Shown piece after piece: positions 1 through 10,806 of a DNA stretch of 64,000 nt; position 1 is the stretch's first letter; the number at the start of each line of letters is the position of its first letter. Below the pieces are notes generated by a model. That model was given only the letters and a program-made list of their open reading frames with translations. It had not been told where the DNA came from and searched no databases. The stretch is from contig JAPNXP010000010.1 in assembly GCA_028753945.1 (NCBI GenBank), positions 4,777,042-4,841,041 of the forward strand. The letters are read 5' to 3'. The translations under genes and the position numbers were made by a program. Origin of the DNA: Hexactinellida sp. DTS-2022 (lineage: Eukaryota > Porifera > Hexactinellida).

Positions 1-539
1 GAACAGACTGTATGCATATAATAACCTTTTACGAAGGAACGTATTACGTATAATGTGATACGTATTATCGTATACCTTACTTATAATATCGCGCTCATGG
101 AATTTGCTATGATCACGGACTACTATATTACCGGACGCGACAAAGCCAAACTACAGTCAAAAATGCATAGGCTAACATTGTATGACTGAAAATATGGTCA
201 ATTCTGTATTTTTAGTCACAAAATTTGGTATCTAACACAATCTTTGGGCGCTGAATTAAAAAATGACAATTTCATGGTTCAAAAAACTCACTCCCCGCCC
301 TTATTTTGGCAAAAAGGCGTAGTCACACGACTCACACCCAAATATGGTCAATTCCATATTTTTGTTCTATTACTTCATCATAACACTAAATTCGCAATAT
401 CCTCTTAACTAGGAAACGATATTGATGAAAATATGATTCATAAATTGTTCAGCTAAATATATATAATATAATATATATTACTACGTGACCTTCGGTATTA
501 CTATACAAGGTCTGACTTGCTAAGCGAAAATTTGTGTAC
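1..539. other. No gene seen; AT-rich intergenic sequence
   Basis: No supported coding region. A short phrase, aaatatggtcaattc, occurs twice (about 188-204 and 340-355). Near 40-80 there is an imperfect palindromic stretch of cgtattacgtataat type that recurs near 1,630-1,690, so these may be remnants of one old repeat. Nothing more can be supported. Confidence 0.5.
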
Positions 540-1530
540 CATGGATTACTTAAAGTGCATTGAAAAATGGAGAATTGATCTTTATTCCAATAATTAGCAA
601 TGATAGAGCTGAAAAGTGTATTATAACTATATAGGAATATGGCATCCAGGTATACATCAGGGGCGTCAGGTTCCGGGGGGGCGGGGGGGCTCGCCCCCCC
701 AGTTTTGAAATGTGCCAAAAACCGGGGGGGCCGCCCCCCCAGTTTCTTTTCAAAAATTATGCTCACTTTAATGGTATTTTGATCCTTTTACTCAATGTGC
801 TGTGAAAAATATGCAGTGCGTGATTGCAATACTAGATACTACTGATTATATATTATTTATTTTATGTATTAGAATGTATACGTGTAATATAAGCCAATTA
901 ATATTACCATAAACAAATTAATGTCATTAACTTATTTTAAGAATTCCTCAAGCTATCTTCACTTAGCTTGAGGAAATGCAGACATTGAATGCAGACATGG
1001 AAGGATTCAAAATATAGTTGATAATACTATTCATTTTAATTTGTGTATTTGACATATTGAATTAACTAGTACAACGGCCCCCCCGCTTTTTTGGTCAACC
1101 TGACGCCCCTGGTATACATAGTGCTCTCCAGAATTGTGATATGTCATCATCTGATGACGTTATGGTCATTTTGGTTGCGAATTATCTTGTTTTTCTAGCA
1201 TACTTTTAACATAGTTAAACGCGTTATAAATGTTATAAATTGGAACATGGTTATACCCAGAAGTAGTAGAATAAAATATATCGAAATTATAAATGGAAAG
1301 TTACACATTCCACGGTTGCCATGGAAAATGTAGATTTCCTAAAATGTGCCATAACTCAAAAACTATGAATGTTATGTATACTAGGCTGGTCATGATCTAT
1401 CCGGAATAGGTAACTTCCTATTCATTGATAGTACATTTTCTATGCCTAACTTCAATAATCTTTGAGATAGTGAGTCATTACCTAATAATGAATTAAGTGT
1501 TAATTATCTCATTATCTCAAAGATGTATGG
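540..1530. mobile_element. Old copy of a MULE-type MITE, interrupted by a hAT MITE
   Basis: The segment matches, piece by piece, the interior of the well-bounded element at 44,370-45,063. Both have ccatggattacttaaagt near one end, then gatagag/gatagacg, ctataactatataggaa, the tcatcatctgatgacg region, and near the other end ggaataggtaacttcctattc followed by an inverted pair ending in attatctcaaag. Both outer termini of the full element are missing or decayed here. The hAT MITE at 658-1,111 sits inside it. No coding capacity is visible. Confidence 0.6.
658..1111. mobile_element. hAT-type MITE (8-bp TSD gtatacat)
   Basis: Perfect 15-bp terminal inverted repeats (caggggcgtcaggtt at 658-672 and its complement at 1,097-1,111) are flanked by the 8-bp direct repeat gtatacat (650-657 and 1,112-1,119). 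CAGGG...CCCTG ends with 8-bp duplications are the hAT signature. The 454-bp body has G and C runs near the ends and no transposase, so it is non-autonomous. The uninterrupted host sequence, with a single gtatacat, is present near 44,520 in a related repeat copy. Confidence 0.9.
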
Positions 1531-1699
1531 TACAAATTTTATTATTTGCTAGTATTTTGTATTTACAATAAAATTTTAAAATATACTACTGAATTTACTT
1601 CGAAAACATCCAAGGGTGATCATAGATTTAGTGTATAATACGTACTGATGGATAGCGTATTACGTATAATACTTATTATACGCAATATGCGTATTAATC

Positions 1700-2495
1700 A
1701 TGATGTTAGTCCGTAATTAATTGAAAAGACCATACTACCTAGAATGCTGAGATTTGGTATATAGGAGTAGTTTGTCCTAGCGACATGGGTTTATTGGTTT
1801 TCTATGCGAAATATTGTGAGCATGACATGACACGGTAACCTTTCCTTAATAACTTTTGCAAATTTGACTCGATTTATTAGTATAAATTTTAGGTGAAAAT
1901 AGACAACACATAATGGAACACCTTGTGGAAACTATCAATTTTTACGAACTTACATAGCGAAAGTTATTAGTTAAATGTGTCATATTAATTGAGCACTATG
2001 TGGGTGATCTGATTTGTTTGGTTAACAAGAATGCACTCGAGTAGTTAACTTCTCTGATGCATTGTTTATTTATTACACCTATATTGGCTTCCTATAATAA
2101 GACTATCAATGGAATTACGTAATTTCTAACCTAGGATTTCTACTTTTGCCTAACGATGAGATTTATTATGTTAATTGTTGCTAGAATTAAATTAAATAAT
2201 TATTAAGCTAGTAATTAACTAATAATTAATAACTATTGAGCAATGAGAATAACTAACTCAACATAATTTCCCATCAAATTACAGTATTCACGATTCACAT
2301 CCCAAATGTTTTAGGCACGCTTATTAAGTAATAGTGTGTAATTCACTAGCCACAGGTGAACTATTAGTAATATTATTGCTTTTTGGGAAGGGAAATTGTA
2401 TCGCGAAGTGCCTAATAACATGAACGAACAAATGTCGCGAAGCGACTTTTGTGAGAGAGTGATCCGTCGCGAAGCGACCTAGACCGAAGGGCTCG
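1700..2495 (+). mobile_element. Non-autonomous Helitron-like element, 5' truncated
   Basis: It shares its internal start (gtccgtaattaattg) and its 3' part with the fuller copy at 53,519-54,791. The 3' end is a run of short hairpins (gtcgcgaagcgac twice) followed by accgaagggctcg, ending at 2,495 directly before a T as in the other copies. The 5' TC end is missing. No Rep/helicase ORF is present. Confidence 0.7.
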
Positions 2496-2534
2496 TATTA
2501 TTAAAACTCAATAGCTACTGTGCCGGCTATACTA

Positions 2535-3089
2535 CAGTGCTGCCAACCTAAAATATCCCAAAAGTGGGACCTGTGGCGGGAGTTTCATCTAAAAGCGGGA
2601 GGTAGATACTCTAAAAGCGGGAGAAAAATCGGGAGGTCAGTATTTTAGTTAAATTAGCAAGAATACCTGAATAAAAGGCAGTATAAAAACATTTCTCTAC
2701 CTATCAATTAGTTTCTACCCTCTAATATTGAATATAAGGTAGCAGTGAGCATTTTATTATTATTATAAAATATATAAATAAATAAAAATTTCCTAAATGA
2801 TGTGTTGTAAAAATTCCCTAAATGATGTGTCAGAATGGAAAATTGGAAATACAAGATAATATACAGAATTATGGTATTTTAAAAGAGACAAATTTGTTTC
2901 TCGGGTTAGAGTAAATTAGTTAAGTGAAGACTACTAAAATATATTGCTTGTAATTATAAAATTAAGATTCTAATATTTACATATACAATCATCCAAAAAG
3001 CGGGAGGTTTGAGAGGGGAGGCGGGAGAGCGGGAGGAAACATCAAAAAGCGGGACCCTCCCGCCGAAAGCGGGAGGGTTGGCAGCACTG
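2535..3089. mobile_element. hAT-type MITE, cagtgctgccaacc family (8-bp TSD)
   Basis: It begins cagtgctgccaacc and ends ggttggcagcactg, with perfect 8-bp duplications ctatacta at 2,527-2,534 and 3,090-3,097. The body repeats phrases such as aaaagcgggag near both ends. At 2,988/2,989 (caa|tcatcc) it carries the uninterrupted site into which a Helitron has inserted in the related copy at 48,696-50,531. No ORF. Confidence 0.92.
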
Positions 3090-3097
3090 CTATACTA

Positions 3098-3830
3098 TAG
3101 TATATTATTGTGCCGACTATACTTTAGTATATTGGCCCAGTTCTAATCTTACTACATACTCTGGTATGTTATTACTGTGCCGACTATACCATAGTATAGT
3201 GGCCCAGTATTGAAATGACTGCCTTGTTTTTTATGCGTAGACTACTAGACGGTACCCAGGCCAGAGCTATATAGTTGATGAGCAGGGGTGGCGCCAGGAT
3301 TTCCCCGACAGGGGGGCTAAGATCCCCGACGGGGGGGCTAAATAGAGGGAACGCGATCAGCTGCCCCGTATTAACTTTCCCCGACGGGGGGGCTATTGCC
3401 CCCCCGCCTCCCCCCTAGCGCCACCCCTGTTAATGAGCTGAAACTTGGCATATATGTGCGGAGTGACTGTCTAATTTGCACTTGGGAGATTTTGATTAAA
3501 ATATTTTATTCATATTTTTGACACCTCTCAAAATTTGTCTGGCTCATAACTCAAAAAATGTTATACTAAATCCCAAATTTTTATTAACCATTGGATTCAC
3601 CATAAAATTCTGCGTCTGATGGGGACAGAATAATTTTAATACATAATGGATTGAATTCAGGGCTTAATTGGGAGTTGAAATATATTAGTTTACTCACACT
3701 TCAGTTTCAGTAAAACTGATAAATCTAATTGTATTGTTTCAACTTTCGATAATTATATTGATTTAACTTGTGAATTCTTCTATTTAATTGTAATATTACT
3801 ATACAATGGATTAAAGCAAATTGAATTAAA
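3098..3830 (-). repeat. Solitary partial unit of the 14.8-41.2 kb repeat family
   Basis: It contains the module tgtgccgactataccatagtatagtggcccagt (imperfect copies from about 3,110 to 3,215), then cggtacccaggccagagctatatagttgatgag..ctgaaacttggcatat, and the caaaatttgtctgg...ttctgcgtctgatggg stretch. This is the same order as the minus-oriented units between 25.6 and 41.2 kb. A hAT MITE interrupts it at 3,283-3,429. Sequence from 3,831 to 4,174 holds nothing I can name. Confidence 0.7.
3283..3429. mobile_element. Short hAT-type MITE (TSD ttgatgag/ttaatgag)
   Basis: Ends caggggtggcgccagg and tagcgccacccctg are inverted repeats. The flanks ttgatgag (3,275-3,282) and ttaatgag (3,430-3,437) match at 7 of 8 positions. 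The 147-bp body is G/C-run rich (ccccgacgggggggct repeated) and non-coding. It interrupts the phrase tagttgatg(a/g)g-ctgaaacttgg of its host repeat. Confidence 0.85.
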
Positions 3831-4174
3831 TAAGGAATTTGTTGACTTTTTTATACAAATATAACTAAATACCATATTTCCTGTATTAGCATTTCCAAAT
3901 ATACTTTGACATGCTAGGTTTCCGATTCTGAAAGAAAAATGGAAATTTGTGACTATTTTGACCTTTTTGACGTCACTAAAGGTCAAAATCACCGTTATTT
4001 TGTACAAAAAATTCAGCAAAATTTCCTGGGAGTGACCTTTGTATACCTTAGCATTACTCAAAAAGTATAAGTCGTAGAGAAAAAAACTATTCCTCAAAAA
4101 TGATCTTGTTAGTTGTTCTTGGGATTATGCTTTCGATTTTCAACTTTAGTACTAAGTTATAGAGTTAATAATTA

Positions 4175-5265
4175 CGAGCCCTTCGGTCTCTGTCGCTTTG
4201 CGACGGATCGATGCTACGCACCTCAAGTTAACGGCCGCCCTGCGGCATTACTCCTCACCCTTTCTATCATGGAAAATGGTAGAAAGGGACGTTTTATACA
4301 TCCCTTTATAAGATTTCCATAGTTTTAACTTGTTTTACATATTATAAATTTTTATGAGTGCGAAATTCGTGTTTAGCATACTTGTTTATATATAATACCT
4401 GTTGAAAGCAAACTTCTAGGTTGATTTTGAATTTCATTAATTTATTTACCTATTTTGTGTAAACAACAACAACAAATATTCATATCATACATTTATAAAT
4501 GCGAAATTCGTGATCAGCATACTTGCTTACCTATAATACCCGTTGAAAGCAAACTTCTAGGTTGATTTTGAATTTTCATCAATTTGTTTACTTATTTGTG
4601 TCAACAACAACAACAATAAATATTCATATTATAAATTTATAAATGCGAAATTCGTGTTCAGCATACTTGCTTACCTATAATACGCGTTGTAAGCAAACTT
4701 CTAGGTTGATTTTGAATTTCCATTAATTTGTTTACTTATTTGTGTCAACAACAACAACAATAAATATTCATATTATAAATTTATAAATGCGAAATTCGTG
4801 TTCAGCATACTTGTTAACCTATAATCCCCGTTGAGAGCAAACTTCTAGGTTGATTTTGAATTTTTATTTTTAATTTGTATATTTATTTATGTCAACAACA
4901 ACAACAAATATTCATATCATACATTTATAAATGCGAAATTCGTGTTTAGCATATTTGATTGCCTATAATACCCGTTGAAAGCAAACTTCTAGGTTGATTT
5001 TGAATTTTAATTAAATTGTTTACCTATTTGTGTCAACAACAACAATAAATATTCATATTAGAAATTTGTAAATGCGAAATTCGTGTTCAGCATACTTGTT
5101 TACCTATTAGTATAACATTTGGAACTTAGTCTCTATCTCAATTATAAATGCGGTTTCTAGTCCCCCATCATTTTAATACAATCCGGACAAACAAACAAAC
5201 AAACAAACACACAAACAAACACACACACACACACACACACAACAATCGAGATTTAATAATATAGA
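4175..5265 (-). mobile_element. Helitron-like element with internal tandem repeats
   Basis: On the minus strand it runs from a 5' end reading tctatattattaaatctcg, through a (tg)n/(tttg)n tract (5,185-5,242), to a 3' end with gcaaagcgac-type hairpins and accgaagggctcg (4,175 on the plus strand). The 3' flank is T, as expected. The 5' flank is not a clean A, so that end is approximate. The middle is a ~140-bp tandem array. No Rep/helicase is encoded. Confidence 0.7.
4361..5105. repeat. Tandem array, ~140-146 bp unit, about 5.3 copies
   Basis: Units start at gcgaaattcgtg near 4,361, 4,501, 4,644, 4,788, 4,934 and 5,071. Each contains agcatacttg, ataatacccgttgaaagc, aacttctaggttgattttg and a caacaacaacaa run. 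A single unit of the same sequence, inverted, lies near 59,450-59,590 inside another Helitron, so the array seems to have expanded within the element. Confidence 0.9.
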
Positions 5266-6304
5266 ATATAATGCCAAAATTCTGATAAAATCGAGTGATT
5301 ATTTGAAAATCTATAGAAAAAAATAATCAAATCGATATCGCAAATTCTGTGTGGCATATGTACTTGTACTAATGTAGTAGAGTTAAAATTGCACTATAAT
5401 AGAACTTGCGCCAAATAGATTAAATAGCTAGAATTTATATTGACTAGTATGCATTCACTATTACGCTATTTTAAACTATTGATATCTAATTCAAATTTTT
5501 CGATTTTAGAAATTCTGAGTTTCTACGTCCTTCTTAGAATAAGTTGTACTGTTCAAAAACGCAATGATAATTGGGGGTCATCGGGTGTCGAAAACTCACC
5601 GTGGATGATGACATATCACTATTGAGATGGGATACCGACATTTCGAGACGCGACAATTCGATACCGACAATTCGAGATGCCGACATTTCGAGATGCGACA
5701 TTTCGATACAAGATATTATGAAGTTGATAAGATAACTTAGACATAAATAAACTAAAGGTATGTAGTTTAGGCCACATAAAATAAATTACTTGTTTACCAT
5801 CCATATTTTTCGAGAAAATTGGGACGGAGGACGGGATTTTATTTTTATTTTTTATTTCCATTAAATGCAAATAACATGATCGTATGCCAAAAAGATTTTA
5901 AATATTTAATTTAATCAGAAAATAACATGACAATGCCCAAATAATTAAAGTAATGCTCTAAAATATAGGACTTATTAAAAATTCAGGCATAGTAGGTACT
6001 TTACACAAGTTTATAGCTTATATTTTGTACGATTATGTTCCTAAGATAATAATAAAATAGATCCGGACGGATAGTAAAAATTGGGGCGGGCGGGGATGAT
6101 AAACAAGTTATTTACTTTATACGGCCTTATTTAAGAAATGAAATAATATATGAATAATATATTATTAGGAAAGGAAATGTTTGCACAATAAAAAAAATAA
6201 ATTTATCCAAATCCAGCCCAATGTAATGCGCTATACCACGTAAAATCCATCCTTGAACGATTGAAGAAGTCCCGCACTAAGTTCCTGATTTCTCTTCATG
6301 GAGT
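5266..6304. other. No gene; short imperfect tandem repeat at 5,625-5,710
   Basis: AT-rich sequence. From about 5,625 to 5,710 the phrases cgacatttcgagatgc and cgacaattcgataccgac alternate as an imperfect ~20-bp repeat, which explains a peptide-repeat ORF on the minus strand there. I see no other supported feature before the transposase relic that starts at 6,305. Confidence 0.5.
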
Positions 6305-6990
6305 TGTCAATTTGTACGCTTTGTTGGTCTCTCTCCCGCTAGATATTTTATTTGTTTCAATTCTACCATTCCCTGTTCTAACTTAAGCGCCTGTATAAAC
6401 TTCCAAATAGTTGGATGATGGCAGCCAACAGTGGCGTTAAAAGATCGATGCCAGGCCTCGACTGAATTTGTTGTTCTGGGAAATCCAGCCAGCACTTCAA
6501 AATGGCAATTCCACATCTCGATGGGAATTATAGGTTGCTGAAAGGTCCCGCCCGGTAGGACACGCCCAATGTACGTGCGTTCGAAGTAAAGAACTAAACC
6601 CTCTGCCATTGGCATGGTTCTGGACTACAGTACCAAACAACTGTAGAACATTACAAGGTGGTGCAAAGCGAGGGCAGGTATAGGTATCAGTTTCATCTGT
6701 AACGCAATATATTCGTTGTGCTGGTATTCGTGTTGAAGTCCTTCCGCTTGAATTTTCCGGAAATATTCTGTGTGAAATGGAAAAACAGCCATGACAAGGC
6801 TATTTTGCCAGAAATGTGAAATTGCATTTGCTGCTGCCTTTTCGAAGTCCATTAGTAAGTGCATTGGGTGAGCATGTGGACAGAGTTGCTCTATTGCTTC
6901 CCACATTTTCATGCATGTTTTTGGGATATATTTGGCAAAAGTGCGAATAAACTAGGTAGGAGATGGCCATCTTCTAATGTGTAGGCCCAC
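6305..6990 (-). pseudogene. MULE-family transposase, decayed C-terminal half
   Basis: Two minus-strand open segments (6,625-6,912, then 6,307-6,615) together resemble the second half of a FLYWCH/MULE-type transposase. The first has LLMDFEKAAANAI, the region around the second catalytic Asp of the DDE fold, then an FPFHTEYFRKIQAEGL stretch. The second has GFPRTTNSVEAWHRSFN, where the conserved NxxE-type motif supplies the catalytic Glu, then HPTIWKFIQALKLEQ. A weak upstream continuation (FALLPN) lies in another frame near 6,930-6,990. The first catalytic Asp region and the N-terminal zinc finger are absent and the segments are frameshifted, so this is a relic. It is a different lineage from the MULE at 22.2 kb. 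Confidence 0.8.
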
Positions 6991-7045
6991 TTCTCAACCC
7001 ATGAATGCAATAGACTTGCTCAAAAGGTTATGGTGCGATCTTAAT

Positions 7046-7456
7046 TAGGGCTGAAACGAATACACCGAATATTCGAATATTCGTTCGAAATGATTGAACG
7101 AATATTCGTTCGTTTGCAAACGAATATTCGTTACGAAACGAATATTCGTTTGGACGAATATTAGATTGAAACAGATATTCGTTGACTAATTTTGGACAAC
7201 AACAATACTTTTGTATAGCTTAGAGATATCGTAAATATAAATTCCTACTAAACTAGCTGATTATTAGTTAACTTGTGGATAATACACTTTGTAACTATTA
7301 TTATACCATTCTAACATGATCAAAAACCTATTTCCAATGTATTTTGTTTCTAGAAATTGATTTAATGCTTAGTCATCCAAACGAACGAATATTCGAATAT
7401 TCGTTCGTTTAGAAAAAGGTTCGTTCGTTACATTTCGAATATTCGTTTCAGCCCTA
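7046..7456. mobile_element. hAT-type MITE, tagggctgaaacgaat family (8-bp TSD)
   Basis: Inverted ends tagggctgaaacgaat and attcgtttcagcccta are flanked by perfect 8-bp duplications atcttaat (7,038-7,045 and 7,457-7,464). The body is rich in gaatattcg palindromes. It lies exactly at the 3' edge of the coiled-coil ORF at 7,465-7,821 and extends that reading frame artificially into the element. Confidence 0.92.
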
Positions 7457-7464
7457 ATCTTAAT

Positions 7465-7821
7465 ACTCCCTAGCTGTTCGATGTCAGTCTCGAATAGACT
7501 GTCCCACTCGCTACTATCTATACCAGCTGTTAGCTCTGCTATCTTGTTGTCAATTGTAGAACGAATTATTTCAAAGGTAGTTTTATGTTCGTTATCAGTG
7601 AGGGTATCTGAGCTAACACTTTTTATTTTATTCAAATCTTCGACTAATTTATTCATCTTTTGAGTTTTGGTATTGTACTCTGTCTCTATGTGATCAACTC
7701 TAGAGAGGAGGCTACTCTCTCTAACTCGTAGAGCTTCATGAGACCTCTTGAAGTTGTCTCGTATGCTCTTACGGGTCTCTTTTATTTGTTCGGGGAAATT
7801 ATTCTTCTGTAAGCTAGCCAT
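7465..7821 (-). CDS. Coiled-coil protein, 3' end cut by a hAT insertion
   Basis: A minus-strand ORF begins MASLQKNNFPEQIKETRKSI at 7,821 and stays open for about 119 codons, to the hAT MITE boundary. It is hydrophilic with heptad-like spacing of hydrophobic residues (RESSLLSRVDHIETEY, MNKLVEDLNKI), consistent with a coiled coil. The ending EWDSLFETDIEQLGSIKI is a style I associate with a large sponge family of N-terminal coiled-coil proteins, usually followed by other domains; that association is from memory. Past the MITE the frame soon stops, so the gene is either truncated or has a splice site nearby. No intact downstream domain is visible. Confidence 0.5.
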
Positions 7822-7937
7822 TTAATCCACCTCAAACCACTCTAATTATTTATAGAATTAATCTCAGAAGTATCTAAGCAAGATATTTAATATCTTGCTC
7901 ATATTGATGGAGATAGGAATAACTATCCTATTATATA

Positions 7938-8425
7938 GTGGGGTCAAAAATTAAGGTTCCGTGACCAACCTCTGGCTAGTTACGTTTTATGCCTGATTCT
8001 GATACTTTAGGATATAACTCGCGATTTAAGCTCCCATGCCGCTCTGGAAAGTTTGGGCAAACTTTTTTATAGCGACAAATTCAAAGGGCCTCCGGCAATC
8101 ATTTTTTGAAAAATTAGGCCCCTCTCTGAACATTTCATAAATTGAGATTAGAGTATTTTTGAACAGTATATGCAATAAGTAGTAGCTGCACTGAAAATTT
8201 CAACTCAATCGGGACTATACTTTTAATGTAGTAACCTTTTGAAGATTCTTACGTCATTTGTCACCATGGGAGGTCCCTTCTTTAAACTATTTTTTTAAGG
8301 GATTTGAAGCATATCTCATCCTATATACATGCAATAACCTTTTAACTCGCTATGTAGTATGTCTCCATGTAAATCTCGGTAATAGACCTAAATTTACCAC
8401 TTTGACTCTTCTGGAGATCTCACAT
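7938..8425 (+). repeat. Dispersed repeat 'R2', long copy
   Basis: It starts agtggggtcaaaaattaagg and includes gtgaccaacctctggctagtt, tgccgctctggaaagtttggg and aggtctattaccgag (as complement). Copies lie at 8,526-8,724 (inverted), 13,626-13,890 (partial) and 60,516-60,974 (inverted). It is non-coding. No clean TSD was found, so the superfamily is unknown. Confidence 0.75.
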
Positions 8426-8525
8426 GGGGGTGACGAAGCAAAGAAAATTGACCCATAATCGTTTTATTCGGCCACTTTATATATATAATTATCACAATTT
8501 TGACGTCAAATGACTGGATTTTTTA

Positions 8526-8724
8526 ATTTTTGTATAGTCAAAGTGATAAATTTAGGTCTATTACCGAGATTTACATGGAGACATACTACATAGCGAGTTA
8601 AAAGGTTATTGCATGTATATAGGATGAGATATGCTTCAAATCCCTTAAAAAAATAGTTTAAAGGAGGGACCTCCCATGGTTACAAATGACGTAAGAATCT
8701 TCTAAAGGTTATTACATTAAAAGT
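8526..8724 (-). repeat. Second R2 copy, inverted relative to the first
   Basis: Complementary to about 8,229-8,412, making a ~180-bp inverted repeat with a ~100-bp spacer. It is cut at 8,725/8,726 by the Helitron that follows. Confidence 0.8.
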
Positions 8725-8725
8725 A

Positions 8726-9850
8726 CGAGCCCTTCGGTCTCGGTCGCTTAGCGACGGATCACTCTCTCACAAAAGTCGCTTCGCGACTTTTGTTCGTTCG
8801 TGTTAGGCACTACGCGATACAATTAACGGCCGCTTCGCGGCCTTTCCCATTTCCCAAAAAGCTATAATATTACTAATGAGTTCACCTGTGGCTAGTGAAT
8901 TACACACTATTACTTAATAACGCGTGCCTAAAATTCATTTTGGGTTGTGAATATCAGGGTTGTAAATAAATCATTTATTATTTTCTCAAATCAAATCAAA
9001 TCAAATCATTTTAGATTAAAATTATTTCAAATCAAATCATTTCAAATCATTTGAGATTTCAAATCATTTCAAATCAAATCAAATCAAATATTTGAAATAT
9101 TTGAAAATTTCAAATCATTTCCGATTCACTGTCAAAACGTATAGAAATTTTGAAAATGATCGTATATATTTGAAATTGAATTGAAAATGACGTGAAATTA
9201 TATTAACGCGATTTGGAAACGATTTGAAAATGATTTAAAGAATATGATTTGAAAATGATTTGAAAATTGATTTGAAAATTGATTTGAAAATTGATTTGAA
9301 AATTGATTTGAAAATGATTTGAAATAATTTCAAATCAAATCAAATCAAATCATTTGAGAATTGAAATATTTTCAAATTAAATCAAATCAAATCATTTGAG
9401 AATTGAAATATTTTCAAATTAAATCAAATCAAATCATTTGAGGATTGAAATTCTCTTAAATCAAATCAAATCAAATCAAATATTTGAAATATTTGATTTG
9501 ATTTACAACACTGGTTGTGATTACTGTAATTTGTTTGGGGAATTATGTTGAGTAAGTTATTCTCATTGCTCAATAGTTATTAATTATTAGTTAATTATAG
9601 CTCAATAGTTCTTAATTATTTTCAGTAAATTGTATGTAGTAATTTACTAACTCTGGGTGTAATCTCTCCATAATAATGGTTTAAAGATGAGTTGCAAAAT
9701 ATTTGATTTAATAGTAATAAACATTTATAGATCTCACCATAAACAATACATTTGCAGGAGCTGGGTTAGTGAATTATTTAATTTAATTGATAGCAATAAT
9801 TAACATAATAAATCTCGTTAGGCAGAACCAAAATCCTAGATTACTTAAAT
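8726..9850 (-). mobile_element. Helitron-like element inserted in R2, 5' end uncertain
   Basis: The plus strand begins cgagcccttcggtctcggtcgc, the complement of the shared 3' terminus, with an A before it (T on the element strand). Three hairpins containing gcgaagc follow. Its body matches the copies at 48.8-50.1 kb and 53.5-54.8 kb. A low-complexity hAT-like element (8,955-9,513) interrupts it. Similarity fades near 9,850 and no 5' TC end was found. The stretch 9,851-10,469 holds no gene that I can see. Confidence 0.7.
8955..9513. mobile_element. hAT-like MITE made of (aaatc)-type repeats
   Basis: Ends cagggttgtaaat and atttacaacactg are near-perfect inverted repeats. The interior is almost entirely caaatcaaatc or tgatttgaaaa runs on either strand. 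The flanks read gggttgtgaatat and gttgtgattac, so an 8-bp duplication gttgtgat is likely but imperfect on the left. Confidence 0.65.
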
Positions 9851-10469
9851 GCTTCTGCAAAGTTTGAGCAAATTCTATTCAATAAAAAACAAATTATGCC
9901 CAGCCAAAGTTTTCGTAATGAAGAAATCTCATTAGAAAAATCTCGGGGATCAGCAAAACCTGACCCCAATTAATATAAGTTGGTAAGAACAGTGTCCATA
10001 GTAGAGCTCTGAACTGTAGTGGAATCAATAGGTAAATTTATTAGGTAGGGAGCTATGAAGAGCTTTTCCCATAATTAAAACATAAATATATGTAACACTA
10101 ATAAATTAGGCCTATGATAAATGTTTGATAGCCAAAATTTGCAAAAATTCCGAAGGGATGCGTGTTATAAAGGAAGTTATAAGCATAATTGGGAATCTGG
10201 CTTCATAGCTCCCTACCAGGATACTTTATACAATTGATCAATAAGCATATTAACTTAATATACAACCATAGCAGAATTATCGTAAAGTAACCTGTATAAT
10301 TTACTATATGGAGCTTTGTATAGGAATCCATATAGTGCTATTTTTGTAATTGTTGCTATGGGAAAAGTATGCACACGCAAGTTGAGTTTAGAATATTCAT
10401 AGAATCATTATATGATGTAGTTTTAAAATAACAGTTAAAAACGAGTTCGCTCAGTGGGGACGGAGAGCC

Positions 10470-10535
10470 TTAACTTAATTCATTTCTAGTAGAAATCCTA
10501 GGCCATTGATAGTCATAGAAGCCAATATAGGTGTA
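10470..10535 (-). repeat. Helitron fragment abutting the THAP relic
   Basis: aagccaatataggtgtaata and the surrounding bases match the interior of the Helitron copies near 2,060-2,100 and 49,500-49,550. Its edge replaces the downstream coding sequence of the THAP gene relic. Confidence 0.55.
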
Positions 10536-10732
10536 ATAAATATATAATGCATTAACATTCTCTGTTTCACGTTGTTCCAGACTTTGCTGTAGAACCATTG
10601 AAAAGAAGTTCTGCTCCTTGGTACCTTTGTCCAAGCGGGTTAGAGATTTAGTAGAGGTGGAAGACAAATATGATGGGCAATTTGGCAAAAACAGAGGCAC
10701 AGCGTCTTTCCGAAGTTTAGGGACTGGAACAA
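10536..10732 (-). pseudogene. THAP-domain gene, 3' part of the THAP region
   Basis: On the minus strand the frame reads VPVPKLRKDAVPLFLPNCPS followed by YLSS. The Leu-Arg-x-x-Ala-Val-Pro box (AVPTIF-like) is a conserved feature at the C-terminal edge of THAP DNA-binding domains. The matching N-terminal half lies at 13,045-13,230 on the same strand, and the 2.3-kb element at 10,741-13,036 separates them. After about 60 codons the frame enters Helitron sequence, so the rest of the protein is lost or lies in unrecognised exons. This is probably a disrupted host or transposon THAP gene. Confidence 0.7.
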
Positions 10733-10806
10733 TTCTAGAATCTTACACCCCCCATTTTTTCTAAGTAACCATAATACCTGTTATTCTCGTGTATAGCACT
10801 CGTTAA

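Noticed and set aside
449..766. 105-aa minus-strand ORF rich in Pro/Gly
   Set aside because: It is created by G/C runs at the end of a hAT MITE and crosses the element boundary.
6625..7821. One gene spanning the MULE relic and the coiled-coil ORF
   Set aside because: They are unrelated protein types, separated by a hAT insertion, and the frame stops soon after the coiled coil once the MITE is set aside.
8258..8458. 66-aa plus ORF, repeated at 60,486-60,680
   Set aside because: Same sequence in two R2 copies; no start context or known domain, and the frame is not kept beyond R2.
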